A stretch of 64,000 nt of DNA from Rhodobacteraceae bacterium EhC02 (GCA_001650895.1 LXYH01000006.1:1-64000), one strand, 5' to 3'; shown: positions 1-11,478, counted from the stretch's first letter. Numbers and translations are program-made. Notes: generated by a model not told the origin, from the letters alone.

Positions 1-540
1 GCGCTCAAACTACAAGCGCAACCCGCCCAACTTATCCCCAAATTCCTTCCCGGATCTCCCTCCGAAGCACCGCTCCGTCGTTCCGTCCGGTCCCCAGCGC
101 CGCGTCTCTGCGTCGCCGTGAGGGGGGTTCTACGGTTTGCCGCAGGAACCCGCAAGGGCTTTTTTCACAAACGTCACATTTTTTTTGGAAATCCGATTTT
201 TCATTGGAATTTAATGGGTTAGGGCAATCTAGTTTCATTTGAGCCGCGTTCTGCGCAAGAAAATGACCGCGGCCAGGATGGTGTGAGAACTACATCTAGC
301 GTTACCCACAGACCTATCCCCAAGAAGAGCCGAAAGCGCCCGCGAGTCGACCGGTCGAGCCTTCAGAAGATGACGGTGACCCTGGCCCATATCCGCGTTG
401 ATGAGGGGGGAATTGGCGGTCGTGAGGGCGAAAATCGGTGCCGGCTCACCCTGACGCAGGAAAACAATTCCATTTGCGCATGTGAATCAGGCCGTTTCCA
501 AGGGTCATTGCCCGGATCATGGGCACAATGGAATCGCCCC
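1..540. other. Intergenic / no supported gene
   Basis: No reading frame here has convincing codon use, a good ribosome site or a recognisable product. The stretch holds an AT-rich patch at about 160-245 and two 9-mers one mismatch away from the DnaA box TTATCCACA, namely TTATCCCCA at 32-40 and TTACCCACA at 302-310. It follows the stop codon of msrQ on the minus strand, so part of it may be 3' untranslated sequence. The true upstream neighbour lies outside the window. Confidence 0.5.
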
Positions 541-1152
541 TCAGGCCCTGCTTGTCCGCCGCGGTCGGGCCAGCACGGGCAGGCGAAGGGCCAGAAGGAC
601 CGCAATCGCCAGAAGATAGACCAAGGGTTCAAGCTGGAATCCCTTGCGCAGCATCACGAAATGAATCGCCCCCAAGGGAACAGCGACATAGGTCAGCTTG
701 TGCAGGCGACGCCACAACGGCCCCAGCCTGCGCACTGACAGATCGTTGGATGTAAGGGCCAGCGGGATGAGCAGCACGAAGGCCGTCATGCCGATGGTTA
801 TATAAGGACGTTTCACGACATCGGCCCAGACCCGTTCAAGTGTCTGCACATCCAGTACCAGCCAGACTAGAAGATGAAGGGCGACATAGGTAAAGCACAG
901 GATGCCAAGGGCACGCCGGAATCGCAGCAGGTTCAGCCCGGCGTAGCGGCGCAGCGGCGTGATGCACAATCCCGCCACCATGATCTGCAAGGCCAGAAGT
1001 CCAAGCTCATGCTCAAGCGCCTTGATCGGCTCGACCCCAAGCCCGCCGGTCAGGCCCAGATACAGAAACCACGGTGCCGGCAGCAGTCCAAGCGTATAGA
1101 CCAGCCAGACGGGGATGCGGCGGACCGCGGTATTCACCTGATCCGCCAGCAT
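541..1152 (-). CDS. msrQ: MsrQ, heme-binding membrane subunit of the MsrPQ methionine sulfoxide reductase
   Basis: A 203-residue, strongly hydrophobic protein with about six membrane segments and conserved histidines (for example in YVALHLLVWL and WRRLHKLTYV). This is the layout of the YedZ/MsrQ b-type cytochrome of the ferric-reductase-like family. In that family it passes electrons from the quinone pool or flavin reductase to periplasmic MsrP, which repairs oxidised methionines in envelope proteins. Its start lies 3 bases after the msrP stop, so the two are co-transcribed with msrP first. Length and hydropathy fit the family. Confidence 0.93.
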   Translation of the reverse strand: MLADQVNTAVRRIPVWLVYTLGLLPAPWFLYLGLTGGLGVEPIKALEHELGLLALQIMVAGLCITPLRRYAGLNLLRFRRALGILCFTYVALHLLVWLVLDVQTLERVWADVVKRPYITIGMTAFVLLIPLALTSNDLSVRRLGPLWRRLHKLTYVAVPLGAIHFVMLRKGFQLEPLVYLLAIAVLLALRLPVLARPRRTSRA

Positions 1153-1155
1153 CGG

Positions 1156-2061
1156 TCAGTAGAACTTTGCCAGGTCCATGCCGGCATAGAGGCTGGCCAC
1201 CTCTTCGGCATAACCGTTCATCATCAGGGTCGGCTCGTTACGGGCAAACAGGCCCGCGCCGATGCGGCGCTCGCTGGCCTGGCTCCAGCGCGGGTGATCC
1301 ACCTCGGGGTTCACATTGCTGTAGAAGCCATATTCGCGCGGCGCGGCCTTGTTCCAGCTGGTCGGCGGCTGCGTGTCAGTCAGGGTAATCCGGACGATCG
1401 ACTTGATCGACTTGAAGCCGTATTTCCATGGCACCACCAGACGCAGGGGCGCGCCGTTCTGATTGGGGATGTCGCGACCATAGATGCCCGTCGCCATGAT
1501 CGTCAGCGGATGCATCGCCTCGTCCAGGCGCAGACCTTCGACATAGGGCCAGTCCAGCACCGGGAAGCGCACGCCGGGCATTTCCTCGGGACGCAGGAGG
1601 GTTTCGAAGGCCACGTATTTCGCGCCCGACTGCACGCCCGCCATGTTCAGAAGGTCGGCCAGTTCGAAACCGTTCCAGGGGATCACCATCGACCAGGCCT
1701 CGACGCAGCGGAAACGGTAGATGCGTTCTTCCACCGTCATGCGGGCCATGATGTCTTCGAATGTGTAATCGGCGGGCCGGTCGACCATGCCGTCGATCCT
1801 GACCGTCCAGGGCGAGGTGGTCATCTGGCCGGCATACTTGGCCGGATCGCCCTTGTCGGTGCCGAATTCATAGAAGTTGTTGTAGCTGGTGATCTCTTCC
1901 CAGGTATTCGGCTTGAGGTCATCAGCCTGCGCGTGGCCCTGCCCCGCCAGCCCGACCAAGCCCAGACCAGCCACACCGGACAACAGTGCGCGGCGATTCA
2001 GATAGACGCTTTCGGGCGTCACATCCCGTTCGGTCAGGTCGGGTTTCCAACGGTTGGCCAT
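1156..2061 (-). CDS. msrP: MsrP, periplasmic molybdopterin-dependent methionine sulfoxide reductase catalytic subunit
   Basis: A 301-residue protein starting [13 protein letters not shown]. The start was chosen because AGGAGAG lies just upstream; an in-frame ATG at 2133 would overlap the neighbouring gene. Residues 20-45 form a twin-arginine signal (Asn22-Arg23-Arg24 followed by a hydrophobic stretch and a GHAQA-type cleavage site), so the folded Mo-enzyme is exported by Tat. The segment RFRCVEAW carries the cysteine that ligates molybdenum in the YedY/MsrP branch of the sulfite oxidase fold. It works with the adjacent MsrQ to reduce protein-bound methionine sulfoxide in the periplasm. Confidence 0.95.
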   Translation of the reverse strand: MANRWKPDLTERDVTPESVYLNRRALLSGVAGLGLVGLAGQGHAQADDLKPNTWEEITSYNNFYEFGTDKGDPAKYAGQMTTSPWTVRIDGMVDRPADYTFEDIMARMTVEERIYRFRCVEAWSMVIPWNGFELADLLNMAGVQSGAKYVAFETLLRPEEMPGVRFPVLDWPYVEGLRLDEAMHPLTIMATGIYGRDIPNQNGAPLRLVVPWKYGFKSIKSIVRITLTDTQPPTSWNKAAPREYGFYSNVNPEVDHPRWSQASERRIGAGLFARNEPTLMMNGYAEEVASLYAGMDLAKFY

Positions 2062-2129
2062 GCGCCTCTCCTCTATGTTGTGCCCGCAAGATCTATCGCG
2101 AAGCCGCGACTTTTCAAAAGCAAGTCTTC

Positions 2130-3623
2130 TCACATTGACGTGGTCGGATTGTAACTTGGGCGAATCTTGTTGAGGGGGATCGACTCGCCATTGGCCTGCA
2201 CCAGCCTGACATGGCGCCGCCGCATCAGGCGCGGCTCGGCCACGCCGACCGAATGGGCGATGGTTTCGACCTCCTTGATGATGGACTTGGCGTAATTCGC
2301 CACCTTTTCATACTTGTCCTCGACCACCAGACCGCGTTGCAGCTTTGGATCATGCGTCGTGATGCCCGTGGGGCAGGTGTTCTTGTTGCACTTCAGCGCC
2401 TGGATGCAGCCAAGGCTGAACATGAAGCCGCGCGCCGAGGCGACGAAATCCGCACCCGCGCAGATCGCCCATGCCACATCGCCGGGATTGACCAGCTTGC
2501 CGCTGGCGATGATGCGGATCCTGTCCTTGAGGCCGTGACGATCCCGCAGATCGACCATCCTGACCAGCGCCTCGCGCAGGGGCATGCCGACAAGATCGAT
2601 CAGGGGCATGGGGGCGGCCCCGGTTCCCCCTTCGCCACCGTCGACGGTGATGAAATCGGGGGCGCAATCCGGCCCGCGCGCATTGATCAGGGTGAACAGA
2701 TCCTCCCATGCATCCGATGATCCGATCACGGTCTTGAAGCCCACCGGCTTGCCCGTGACCCGGCGGATATGTCCGATCACGTCCAGCAGGTCTTCAAAGC
2801 TGTCGATCTCGAGGTGACGATTGGGCGAGACACTGTCGCGCCCCACCGGAATGCCCCGGATCGCCGCGATCTCTTCATTGACCTTTTCACCGGGCAGGAT
2901 GCCGCCCTTGCCGGGTTTCGCGCCCTGCGCCAGCTTCAATTCGAACATCCGCACCTGCGGATTGTCCGACACCGCGCGCAACTTGTCGTCGCTCAGGTTG
3001 CCATCCTCATCGCGCACACCGTATTTCGCCGTGCCGATCTGATAGACGATGTCGCAGGCCCCGCTCAGGTGGAAGGGCGACAGCCCGCCTTCCCCGGTGT
3101 TCAGCCAGATGCCCGCCTTGGCGGCACCACGGCTCAGCGCCTCGACCGCCGGGCGGGAAATCGCACCATAGCTCATGCCGGAGATGTTGAAGATCGACTT
3201 CGCCCGATAGGGAATGGCCGCCGTCGGCCCGATGATCATCGGCTGCGTGACGGAAAACTGATCATCCAGCGGCGGAAAGACCGCGTTCACGAAAATCGGC
3301 GTGCCGGGGATCGACAGGTTGCGTGTCGATCCGAAGGCGACAGTATTCCCCTGCCCCTTGGTCGAATGATAGACCCAGTCCCGCTGCGCGCGGTTGAAGG
3401 GCATCTCCTCGCGGTCCATGGCAAAGAAATACTGCCGGAAAAACTCGCCCAGCGCCGTGAACAGATGCCGGAACCGCCCGATCACCGGATAGTTGCGCCG
3501 CACCGCATCGCCGGTCTGCGTCTTGTCCACGATAAAGAAGAGAAGTGCAGCAAGGACACCAACCCCAAGCACCAAGACAAAGAGAAGCGCCAGAAACAAA
3601 AGCGCGTTCATCGCAAAATCCAT
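2130..3623 (-). CDS. Membrane-anchored FMN-binding glutamate synthase-family protein
   Basis: A 497-residue protein. An N-terminal hydrophobic anchor (about residues 5-30) is followed by the (beta/alpha)8 FMN domain of the GltB central region, including a [13 protein letters not shown] segment. C-terminally there is a C-x5-C-x4-C pattern ([17 protein letters not shown]) like the 3Fe-4S ligands of glutamate synthase. The glutamine amidotransferase and GXGXG domains of true GltB are absent, so it cannot be a complete GOGAT. The start MDFAMNALL was chosen for the AAGGA 8 bases upstream. An FNR-type box ends just before that ribosome site. The physiological reaction of this free-standing family is unknown to me. 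Confidence 0.85.
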   Translation of the reverse strand: MDFAMNALLFLALLFVLVLGVGVLAALLFFIVDKTQTGDAVRRNYPVIGRFRHLFTALGEFFRQYFFAMDREEMPFNRAQRDWVYHSTKGQGNTVAFGSTRNLSIPGTPIFVNAVFPPLDDQFSVTQPMIIGPTAAIPYRAKSIFNISGMSYGAISRPAVEALSRGAAKAGIWLNTGEGGLSPFHLSGACDIVYQIGTAKYGVRDEDGNLSDDKLRAVSDNPQVRMFELKLAQGAKPGKGGILPGEKVNEEIAAIRGIPVGRDSVSPNRHLEIDSFEDLLDVIGHIRRVTGKPVGFKTVIGSSDAWEDLFTLINARGPDCAPDFITVDGGEGGTGAAPMPLIDLVGMPLREALVRMVDLRDRHGLKDRIRIIASGKLVNPGDVAWAICAGADFVASARGFMFSLGCIQALKCNKNTCPTGITTHDPKLQRGLVVEDKYEKVANYAKSIIKEVETIAHSVGVAEPRLMRRRHVRLVQANGESIPLNKIRPSYNPTTSM

Positions 3624-3636
3624 ACATTCAATCCTT

Positions 3637-3650
3637 TTGATTTGTATCAA
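3637..3650. promoter_or_regulatory. FNR/FnrL-type binding site
   Basis: TTGAT-TTGT-ATCAA is a perfect match to the FNR-family consensus TTGAT-N4-ATCAA. It lies in the divergent region between the GltB-like gene and the DUF302 gene. For the plus-strand gene a -10-like TACAGT at 3672-3677 puts the box near -41.5, the class II activator position. For the minus-strand gene the box directly precedes the ribosome site, a position that suits repression. Confidence 0.75.
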
Positions 3651-3791
3651 TGCAACGCTTGACCACGGCTCTACAGTGCGAAATTCAAGACGTTGCGACA
3701 AGGCGTGTTCGGGCATCGGAAAGACGGGATCGGAACGCGATCCCGTGATCGGATGGCCCGGCTGCCAATGCACTCCAAGGAGGAACCACGC

Positions 3792-4235
3792 ATGAGAACT
3801 CTGTTGATGACAGCAGGCCTCGCCGCCTGCATCGCGACTGCGGCGTCGGCGCAGGACATGATCACATATACAACCGACCAGCCCTTCGAGGATGTGATCT
3901 TCGGGCTGGAGAACGCCATCATCGACCAGGGCCTCGTGATCGACGGCACCTCGCATGTGGGCGACATGCTGGAACGTACGAAGGCCGATGTCGGATCGGA
4001 TGTGACGATCTTCCTCAAGGCCGATGTCTACAGCTTCTGCTCGGCCGCCGTTTCGCGCAAGGTGATGGAGGCCGACCCGATGAACATTGTCTTCTGCCCC
4101 TATGACATCTTTGTTGCCGTGTCGCCCGAGACGCCGGACCAGACGATGATCGGCTTTCGCAGCTATCCCGAAGGCGCGATGAAAGAGGTCGAGGCGCTGC
4201 TTGACACGATCGCGCGCGCGGCGATCGGGCAGTAG
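3792..4235 (+). CDS. Secreted DUF302 domain protein
   Basis: A 147-residue protein whose first 20 residues (MRTLLMTAGLAACIATAASAQ) form a Sec signal peptide. The rest matches the DUF302 fold, with phrases such as YTTDQPFEDVIFGLENAI and IDGTSHVGDMLERTKAD. It contains paired cysteines in FCSAAV and FCPYDI. AAGGAGGAACC gives a strong ribosome site. DUF302 has no settled biochemical role. The upstream FNR box suggests expression under low oxygen, and a terminator follows at 4308-4340. Confidence 0.85.
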   Translation: MRTLLMTAGLAACIATAASAQDMITYTTDQPFEDVIFGLENAIIDQGLVIDGTSHVGDMLERTKADVGSDVTIFLKADVYSFCSAAVSRKVMEADPMNIVFCPYDIFVAVSPETPDQTMIGFRSYPEGAMKEVEALLDTIARAAIGQ

Positions 4236-4307
4236 GCAACCGCAACCACGGGCAGATCAGATCACGACGCACTCGCGCCGGATCACATGAATATCATTGG
4301 AAACCGG

Positions 4308-4340
4308 AAAAGGGCGCGGCTTAGGTCGGCGCCCTTTTTC
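4308..4340 (+). terminator. Rho-independent terminator after the DUF302 gene
   Basis: The stem GGGCGC / GCGCCC with flanking A and T runs (AAAGGGCGC...GCGCCCTTTTT) lies about 75 bases after the stop codon. Confidence 0.8.
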
Positions 4341-4444
4341 GTCAAGCCGCGCAGGCGGAAATCCCCGGTGAACCAGCGACAGGGACGATGCGTAACCGTC
4401 GTGATGCCACTGACGGCGTCCTGATTCAAACCTGGGAGAAAAAG

Positions 4445-4924
4445 ATGTTCCGCAGAACCTACCTCGCCATGACCGCAGCCGCCCTGATGGCTGGTCCCGC
4501 ATTCGCCGGCAGCATGTCCAAGGACATCGTCGACACCGCCGTCGGCGCCGGAAGCTTCAACACGCTGGTCGCCGCCGTGCAGGCCGCGGGCCTGGTCGAC
4601 ACCCTGAAAGGCGAAGGCCCCTTCACCGTCTTCGCCCCCACGGATGAAGCATTCGCAGCCCTGCCCGCAGGCACGGTCGAGGACCTGCTGAAGCCGGAAA
4701 ACAAGGACACGCTGGTTGCGATCCTGACCTATCACGTCGTGGCCGGCAAAGTCATGTCGGGCGACCTGTCCAACGACATGTCCGCCACCACCGTGCAGGG
4801 TGGCGATGTGAAGATCATGACTGAAGGTGGCGTAACGGTGAACGGCGCGAATGTCGTGACTGCCGATATCGAAGCCTCGAACGGCGTGATCCACGTCATC
4901 GACGCGGTGATCCTGCCCGAGTGA
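4445..4924 (+). CDS. Secreted fasciclin (FAS1) domain protein
   Basis: A 159-residue protein: signal peptide [22 protein letters not shown], then one FAS1 domain. The H1/H2 landmarks of the family are present: [19 protein letters not shown] near the middle and [15 protein letters not shown] at the C terminus. FAS1 proteins are extracellular or periplasmic adhesion-type domains; the bacterial partner is generally unknown. The start was chosen by the signal peptide and the GGGAGAAAAAG ribosome site. It is a single-gene unit between terminators at 4308-4340 and 4950-4979. Confidence 0.93.
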   Translation: MFRRTYLAMTAAALMAGPAFAGSMSKDIVDTAVGAGSFNTLVAAVQAAGLVDTLKGEGPFTVFAPTDEAFAALPAGTVEDLLKPENKDTLVAILTYHVVAGKVMSGDLSNDMSATTVQGGDVKIMTEGGVTVNGANVVTADIEASNGVIHVIDAVILPE

Positions 4925-4949
4925 CCGGAGGCCGGACACCTGTCTACGG

Positions 4950-4979
4950 AAAAGGCGGGCACTTGGCCCGCCTTTTTTG
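4950..4979. terminator. Bidirectional terminator between the fasciclin gene and clpB
   Basis: AAAAGGCGGGC-ACTT-GGCCCGCCTTTTTT folds into a GC stem with A/T tracts on both sides, so it can serve both convergent genes. Confidence 0.9.
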
Positions 4980-5012
4980 TTCAGATCAGGGGTCTGCCGA
5001 CCCGTTCTCCTG

Positions 5013-7631
<2,619 letters not shown>

Positions 7632-7709
7632 GGTCTTTCTCCTTTGTCCAAGCGCCCGCGTATCGTGGTGCCCGCTTTGCGGCACACCCTTTTCCGGGCC
7701 TCGCATCCA

Positions 7710-7738
7710 AGATGGTTGCAGATCGCAACCTGTTCAAG
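7710..7738 (-). promoter_or_regulatory. Candidate RpoH (heat-shock) promoter of clpB with internal palindrome
   Basis: Read on the minus strand, CTTGAAC, then 14 bases, then AACCATCT resembles the sigma-32 elements CTTGAAA and CCCCATNT. It lies about 80 bases upstream of clpB, a classic heat-shock gene. The spacer contains a perfect inverted repeat, GGTTGC-AGATC-GCAACC, at 7714-7730. Confidence 0.65.
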
Positions 7739-7858
7739 ACCCTCCCGCCCCATATGGCCAGAGTTGACTAGAATTTGCCGAAAATAGCCAAAGGCCGAAC
7801 ATACTTTAGCCGCCTCTTTCGTTTATCCATGCGAACAGGAGCAGTGAGGTAATCATTG

Positions 7859-8107
7859 ATGTATATCACGCAAATCGACATCGCGGGCCTGCATATCGAA
7901 CACCATGACAGCGACATGCGTGCGCATGTGGCCGTCTTGTCCGACATGGGCCGCATTCTTGTGGACTGCCGGGTTCCCCTGGACGACATGGCGCCCGAAA
8001 ACCGCAGATCGGCCGTTCTGCACGAAGCCATCCGGCAGCTTCGACGCATGCCGGAGTTTCGCAGCGGCAAGCGCGAAATCCGTGTGGCGGAAGGGCTGCT
8101 TGCCTGA
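7859..8107 (+). CDS. Small uncharacterised protein
   Basis: An 82-residue soluble protein (MYITQIDIAGLHIEHH...) with no signal peptide or membrane segment. It begins beta-rich and ends in an Arg-rich helix (HEAIRQLRRMPEFRSGKREIRVAEG). A GAGGT motif lies 8 bases before the ATG at 7859; a TTG at 7856 is in frame. I do not recognise a family. Codon use and G/C third positions match the neighbours, so it is probably real. It is transcribed divergently from clpB and convergently with the next gene. Confidence 0.7.
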   Translation: MYITQIDIAGLHIEHHDSDMRAHVAVLSDMGRILVDCRVPLDDMAPENRRSAVLHEAIRQLRRMPEFRSGKREIRVAEGLLA

Positions 8108-8122
8108 TCCCTGCCCCTGGGC

Positions 8123-8893
8123 CTAGCGTTTTTTTGGCGTCAGCAGTGACGCCGGGCGCATGGATTGTGCGGCCTGGAACAGGCTGAACGTCTGGTTGAC
8201 GTAATTCACCACGCCCGACAGCTTTTCCAGATAGGAATCAAGTTCCGGCGTACGCTCTGCCTCGACCAGTTGTATCGCGCGGTCCGGTGCGCTGCCCTCG
8301 AACTGGCAATAGAACAAGGGCTCGCCCCGCCGCAGAACAAGCGGCTTTTCAGTGTCGTGCCATTCGAAGGCCCACATCAGGGGACGCGGCCAGATATTGA
8401 CGGGAAAGCGCCCGCCGAAAATCGTGCCCGGCAGCGGATCTGCGCGGTAATGGGCGAAAGTGCCCAACTGCGTCAGATAGAGAACTTCGTCGGCGATGAA
8501 GCAATACGGCAGCGCCATCTGCACCGTGGGACGATCCGGGTAGCGCCACTCGCCCTCATTCACGAGGGTCAGGATCTGACCCAGCTTGCTGCCCCTGACT
8601 GGCGACGCGCCACCCGCCAGATTAACAAGCATTGCCTTGCCCTGATCATCCCGCTTGAATCCGATATGCATATCAAAGGGGCATTTCACAACGAAATACC
8701 GGCTTTCCATCTGCACCACGGCGGGACAGCGCGCGGCAGACTTGGCATGCCCCTTGTGCGTCTGTCGCGATGTCAGCCTTTCGGGGGGATCATAAAGGAC
8801 CGCGCCCTTGTCGCTGGTCAGAAACCAGCCCACCATGATCGGGCCTGATCCTGGCCTGTCGTCGTCCCGGTCGTATGTCACTGAAAAACGCAT
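8123..8893 (-). CDS. Conserved hypothetical protein
   Basis: A 256-residue soluble protein without a signal peptide or obvious membrane segment. It is rich in aromatic residues and prolines (for example NIWPRPLMWAFEWHD, PLVLRRGEPLFYCQFEG), suggesting a beta-sheet enzyme or binding fold. I do not recognise a catalytic motif. The start MRFSVTYD is preceded by AAGAGGT; an upstream in-frame ATG at 8914 has no ribosome site. It is convergent with the small gene at 7859-8107 and divergent from pyrF. Confidence 0.75.
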   Translation of the reverse strand: MRFSVTYDRDDDRPGSGPIMVGWFLTSDKGAVLYDPPERLTSRQTHKGHAKSAARCPAVVQMESRYFVVKCPFDMHIGFKRDDQGKAMLVNLAGGASPVRGSKLGQILTLVNEGEWRYPDRPTVQMALPYCFIADEVLYLTQLGTFAHYRADPLPGTIFGGRFPVNIWPRPLMWAFEWHDTEKPLVLRRGEPLFYCQFEGSAPDRAIQLVEAERTPELDSYLEKLSGVVNYVNQTFSLFQAAQSMRPASLLTPKKR

Positions 8894-9024
8894 GATACCT
8901 CTTACCGCTGTCATGCAATGATGATGCGGCGCGGGGGCACGGTCAATCTGGAGTCTTGCCCGCAGGCAGGCATGCCGCTAACACCGCCCGAACCCTGACA
9001 CGCCCCAGCCCGAAGGATACTGCC

Positions 9025-9726
9025 ATGACAGCCGCCGATGACCGCCTGATCCTTGCCCTTGATGTGCCCAACGCACTGGAAGGGCTGGCGCTGGCCGAAA
9101 AGCTGGGCGATGCGGTCAGCTTCTACAAGATCGGCCTCGGGATGCTGACGGGGGGCGGACTGGCCCTGGCCAATGAGCTGAAGCAGGAACACGGCAAACG
9201 CATTTTCCTGGACATGAAGCTGTTCGATATCGGCGCCACGGTCGAGGCGGCCGTCCGGGGGCTGGCGCAGTATGATCTGGACTTCCTGACCGTTCATGGC
9301 GACCCACATGTGGTGCGCGCCGCGCGTAACGGAGTTGGCGGCAAGGACATGAAGATCCTGGCCGTGACGATCCTGACCTCGCTGGACCGCAGCGACCTTG
9401 ATGCGGCGCTGATCAAGGCCGGCGATGTGACCGACCTGGTGCTGGAACGCGCCGCGCTGGCGTTCGAGGCGGGGGCCGATGGTGTCATCGCCTCACCGCA
9501 GGAGGCGGCGCTGATCCGGGCGCTTCCGCAGGCAAAGGGCCGTCTGATCGTGACGCCGGGGGTCAGGCCCGCAGGCGCCGACAAGGGTGATCAGAAGCGC
9601 ATTGCCACACCCGCGCTGGCGGTCAGGGACGGGGCCGATCACATCGTGGTGGGTCGCCCGATCTGGCAGGCGACCGATCCGCGTCAGGCTGCGCTGGCCA
9701 TTCTGGACGAATTGCGCGGGGCGTGA
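9025..9726 (+). CDS. pyrF: Orotidine 5'-phosphate decarboxylase
   Basis: A 233-residue TIM-barrel enzyme of pyrimidine synthesis that converts OMP to UMP. The family signature is clear: LILALDVPN at the N terminus, FLDMKLFDIG with the catalytic DxKxxD (Lys65), TVHGDP, and the C-terminal phosphate loop VTPGVRP...VVGRPIWQA. Length is typical. Its stop codon lies inside an 18-bp perfect palindrome. It stands alone here, convergent with the NfeD gene. Confidence 0.97.
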   Translation: MTAADDRLILALDVPNALEGLALAEKLGDAVSFYKIGLGMLTGGGLALANELKQEHGKRIFLDMKLFDIGATVEAAVRGLAQYDLDFLTVHGDPHVVRAARNGVGGKDMKILAVTILTSLDRSDLDAALIKAGDVTDLVLERAALAFEAGADGVIASPQEAALIRALPQAKGRLIVTPGVRPAGADKGDQKRIATPALAVRDGADHIVVGRPIWQATDPRQAALAILDELRGA

Positions 9727-9735
9727 TCACGCCCC
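9718..9735. repeat. 18-bp perfect palindrome spanning the pyrF stop
   Basis: GGGGCGTGA followed directly by TCACGCCCC. It could fold as a stem with a TGATCA loop at the convergent ends of pyrF and the NfeD gene. There is no T-run, so it is at best a weak or Rho-assisted terminator. Confidence 0.5.
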
Positions 9736-9744
9736 GCGGGGCAA

Positions 9745-10020
9745 TCAGTTCTCGTTGATGTCGCGATCCCAGATCTTGACCTGACCCTTGCGGATGCCGA
9801 CCAGTCGGCGCAGCGCGATCCAGGCCACCAGCGAGGCAATGGCAAAGACAAGGATCAGCACGAACAGGTTGCCGCCCAGCAGGCCGATCAGCAACAAAAG
9901 ACCGACCAGCGCCGCGCCGATCGCAAAGCCCAGAAGGATGAAGCCGGGCAACATCACCTCGGCCACGGCCAGCGTCACGCCGACAACGACCCAGACCCAC
10001 CATTCCTGCCAGAGCACCAT
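9745..10020 (-). CDS. NfeD-family membrane protein (short form)
   Basis: A 91-residue protein with an N-terminal membrane helix (WWVWVVVGVTLAVAEV) and two more hydrophobic segments, ending in a short basic-acidic tail. It matches the small NfeD1b-like proteins that lack the ClpP-type protease domain. Its start overlaps the stop of the upstream SPFH gene by one base, the usual NfeD-stomatin arrangement. The pair is thought to organise membrane microdomains; the specific role is inferred from family context only. Confidence 0.85.
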   Translation of the reverse strand: MVLWQEWWVWVVVGVTLAVAEVMLPGFILLGFAIGAALVGLLLLIGLLGGNLFVLILVFAIASLVAWIALRRLVGIRKGQVKIWDRDINEN

Positions 10021-10907
10021 CAGCCTTTCCCCTTCAGCAATCCGAAGGCATTGCCGAATGCCTCGAGCGCGGCAGCCGGCAGCAGGATCGTCTGCTTGCC
10101 ATCACCGGTCGCAACCGCTTGCAATGCCTCGACCTGTTTCAAGGCAACCTGGTATTGCGCGGCTTCCAGGCCGTTTTCCTTGATCGCCGCTGCAACGACA
10201 CCGGTTGCATAGGCTTCTGCATCCGCTTCGACCCGGCGCGCCTTGGCCATCTGCTCGGCCGCATAGAGATCGGCATCGGCTGCCAGTTCCACGGCACGCT
10301 TGCGGCCCTCGGCCTCGGTCACCTGGGCGCGGCGGGCGCGCTCGGCGTTGAGCTGCTGCAACATGGCGGATCGCGTGGCCGCATCAAGGTTCACGTCCAG
10401 GATCTCGGCCCGCGTGACCTCGATCCCCCAGTCGTCCACCATGGCGACAACCTGCTCGCGGATCTTGGTGATCAGATCTGCGCGGTTCGACTGCACCTGG
10501 TCCAGTTCGATCTTGCCGATCTCGGAGCGCACGATCCCTGCGACGGTCGTTGCAATCGCGCCATCCACATCACGGATGCGGTACACTGTCTTTTCAGGTT
10601 CGGTGATGCGGTAGAAGACCGATGTTTCGACCTTCAACAACACGTTGTCCGAAGTGATCGCGTCTTGTTCGGCATTCGGCAACTGCCGCTCCAGCACCGA
10701 AATGCGGTGCGCCACGATATCGAGGAAGGGGATGATGAAATTGATTCCCGGCCCCAGCACGACGCGCAGACGACCAAAGCGTTCGACCACATGCTTTTCA
10801 GACTGTGGAACGATCTTGACGGCCTTGTAGAGCGCCACGATCACCAGCAGGGCAATCGCCAGTGAAACGGCGTTTCCTCCTAAAATATCCGTAAGATTAT
10901 CGTTCAT
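10020..10907 (-). CDS. SPFH/Band 7 (stomatin, QmcA-like) membrane protein
   Basis: A 295-residue protein with one N-terminal membrane helix (about residues 10-28), a Band 7 domain (VPQSEKHVVERFGRLRVVLGPGINFIIPFLD), and a long Ala/Glu/Arg-rich coiled coil that drives oligomerisation. It ends with a short hydrophobic, glycine-containing tail. This is the QmcA/paraslipin branch of stomatins, which scaffold membrane domains and modulate FtsH-type proteolysis in other bacteria. It is the first gene of a two-gene unit with the NfeD protein. Confidence 0.92.
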   Translation of the reverse strand: MNDNLTDILGGNAVSLAIALLVIVALYKAVKIVPQSEKHVVERFGRLRVVLGPGINFIIPFLDIVAHRISVLERQLPNAEQDAITSDNVLLKVETSVFYRITEPEKTVYRIRDVDGAIATTVAGIVRSEIGKIELDQVQSNRADLITKIREQVVAMVDDWGIEVTRAEILDVNLDAATRSAMLQQLNAERARRAQVTEAEGRKRAVELAADADLYAAEQMAKARRVEADAEAYATGVVAAAIKENGLEAAQYQVALKQVEALQAVATGDGKQTILLPAAALEAFGNAFGLLKGKG

Positions 10908-10991
10908 TCAAATTCACTCCCTTATGCACGCCTGAAGATAACCTGATGTCTGGGCCAAGGGAATCGGTGAATTGCTTGCCTTGGCAGTAGA

Positions 10992-11429
10992 TCACATCGA
11001 CCGAAGATAAAGGCGCAGCCTGTCCTGAAAATGCGGGATCGCCAGTGGATCGGAAAGGTATGCCGCGGGTGTCATCAGGTGCCAGCCTTGCCCCTCGTTT
11101 CCGAAAACAACGTCATTCACCCGCGTCTCGTGCAGGTGGGCGGCAAAGAACCAGACCGGCCCCGCGCTGCCGATGAACCTTTGCCCCCAGCGCAGATCGC
11201 GCAGGCCGACCGCCAAGCCCAGTTCCTCGCGGGTTTCGCGCATCACGCAGTCTTGCGGGGATTCCTGCCCCTCGCGCCCGCCCCCCGGCAGGTCCAGACG
11301 GCCGGGCCAGGGAATTTCGGGGGTATCGTCGCGCAGGATCGTGATCAGGCTGTCGCCCAGGAACAGGGCCAGCTTGGCCCCGATGAAATTCTGCCCGGTG
11401 ATATCGGTTTCCTGTGTCATCCCCCTCAT
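10992..11429 (-). CDS. Nudix hydrolase
   Basis: A 145-residue protein with a clear Nudix box, GGGREGQESPQDCVMRETREEL, matching GX5EX7REUXEEXGU. It would cleave a nucleoside diphosphate linked to another moiety; the substrate is not readable from sequence. The start is either the ATG at 11429 or the one at 11420 (MTQETDI). The G-rich AGGGGG between them directly abuts the second. It is divergent from dinB. Confidence 0.85.
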   Translation of the reverse strand: MRGMTQETDITGQNFIGAKLALFLGDSLITILRDDTPEIPWPGRLDLPGGGREGQESPQDCVMRETREELGLAVGLRDLRWGQRFIGSAGPVWFFAAHLHETRVNDVVFGNEGQGWHLMTPAAYLSDPLAIPHFQDRLRLYLRSM

Positions 11430-11478
11430 ATATGCTGAAACTCAGCCATACCGATACCATGTGCCCGGATTTCCCCCG

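Noticed and set aside
283-738. A 151-codon plus-strand open frame at the window start
   Set aside because: It overlaps msrQ, has no ribosome site, and reads as low-complexity Arg/Gln/Pro sequence.
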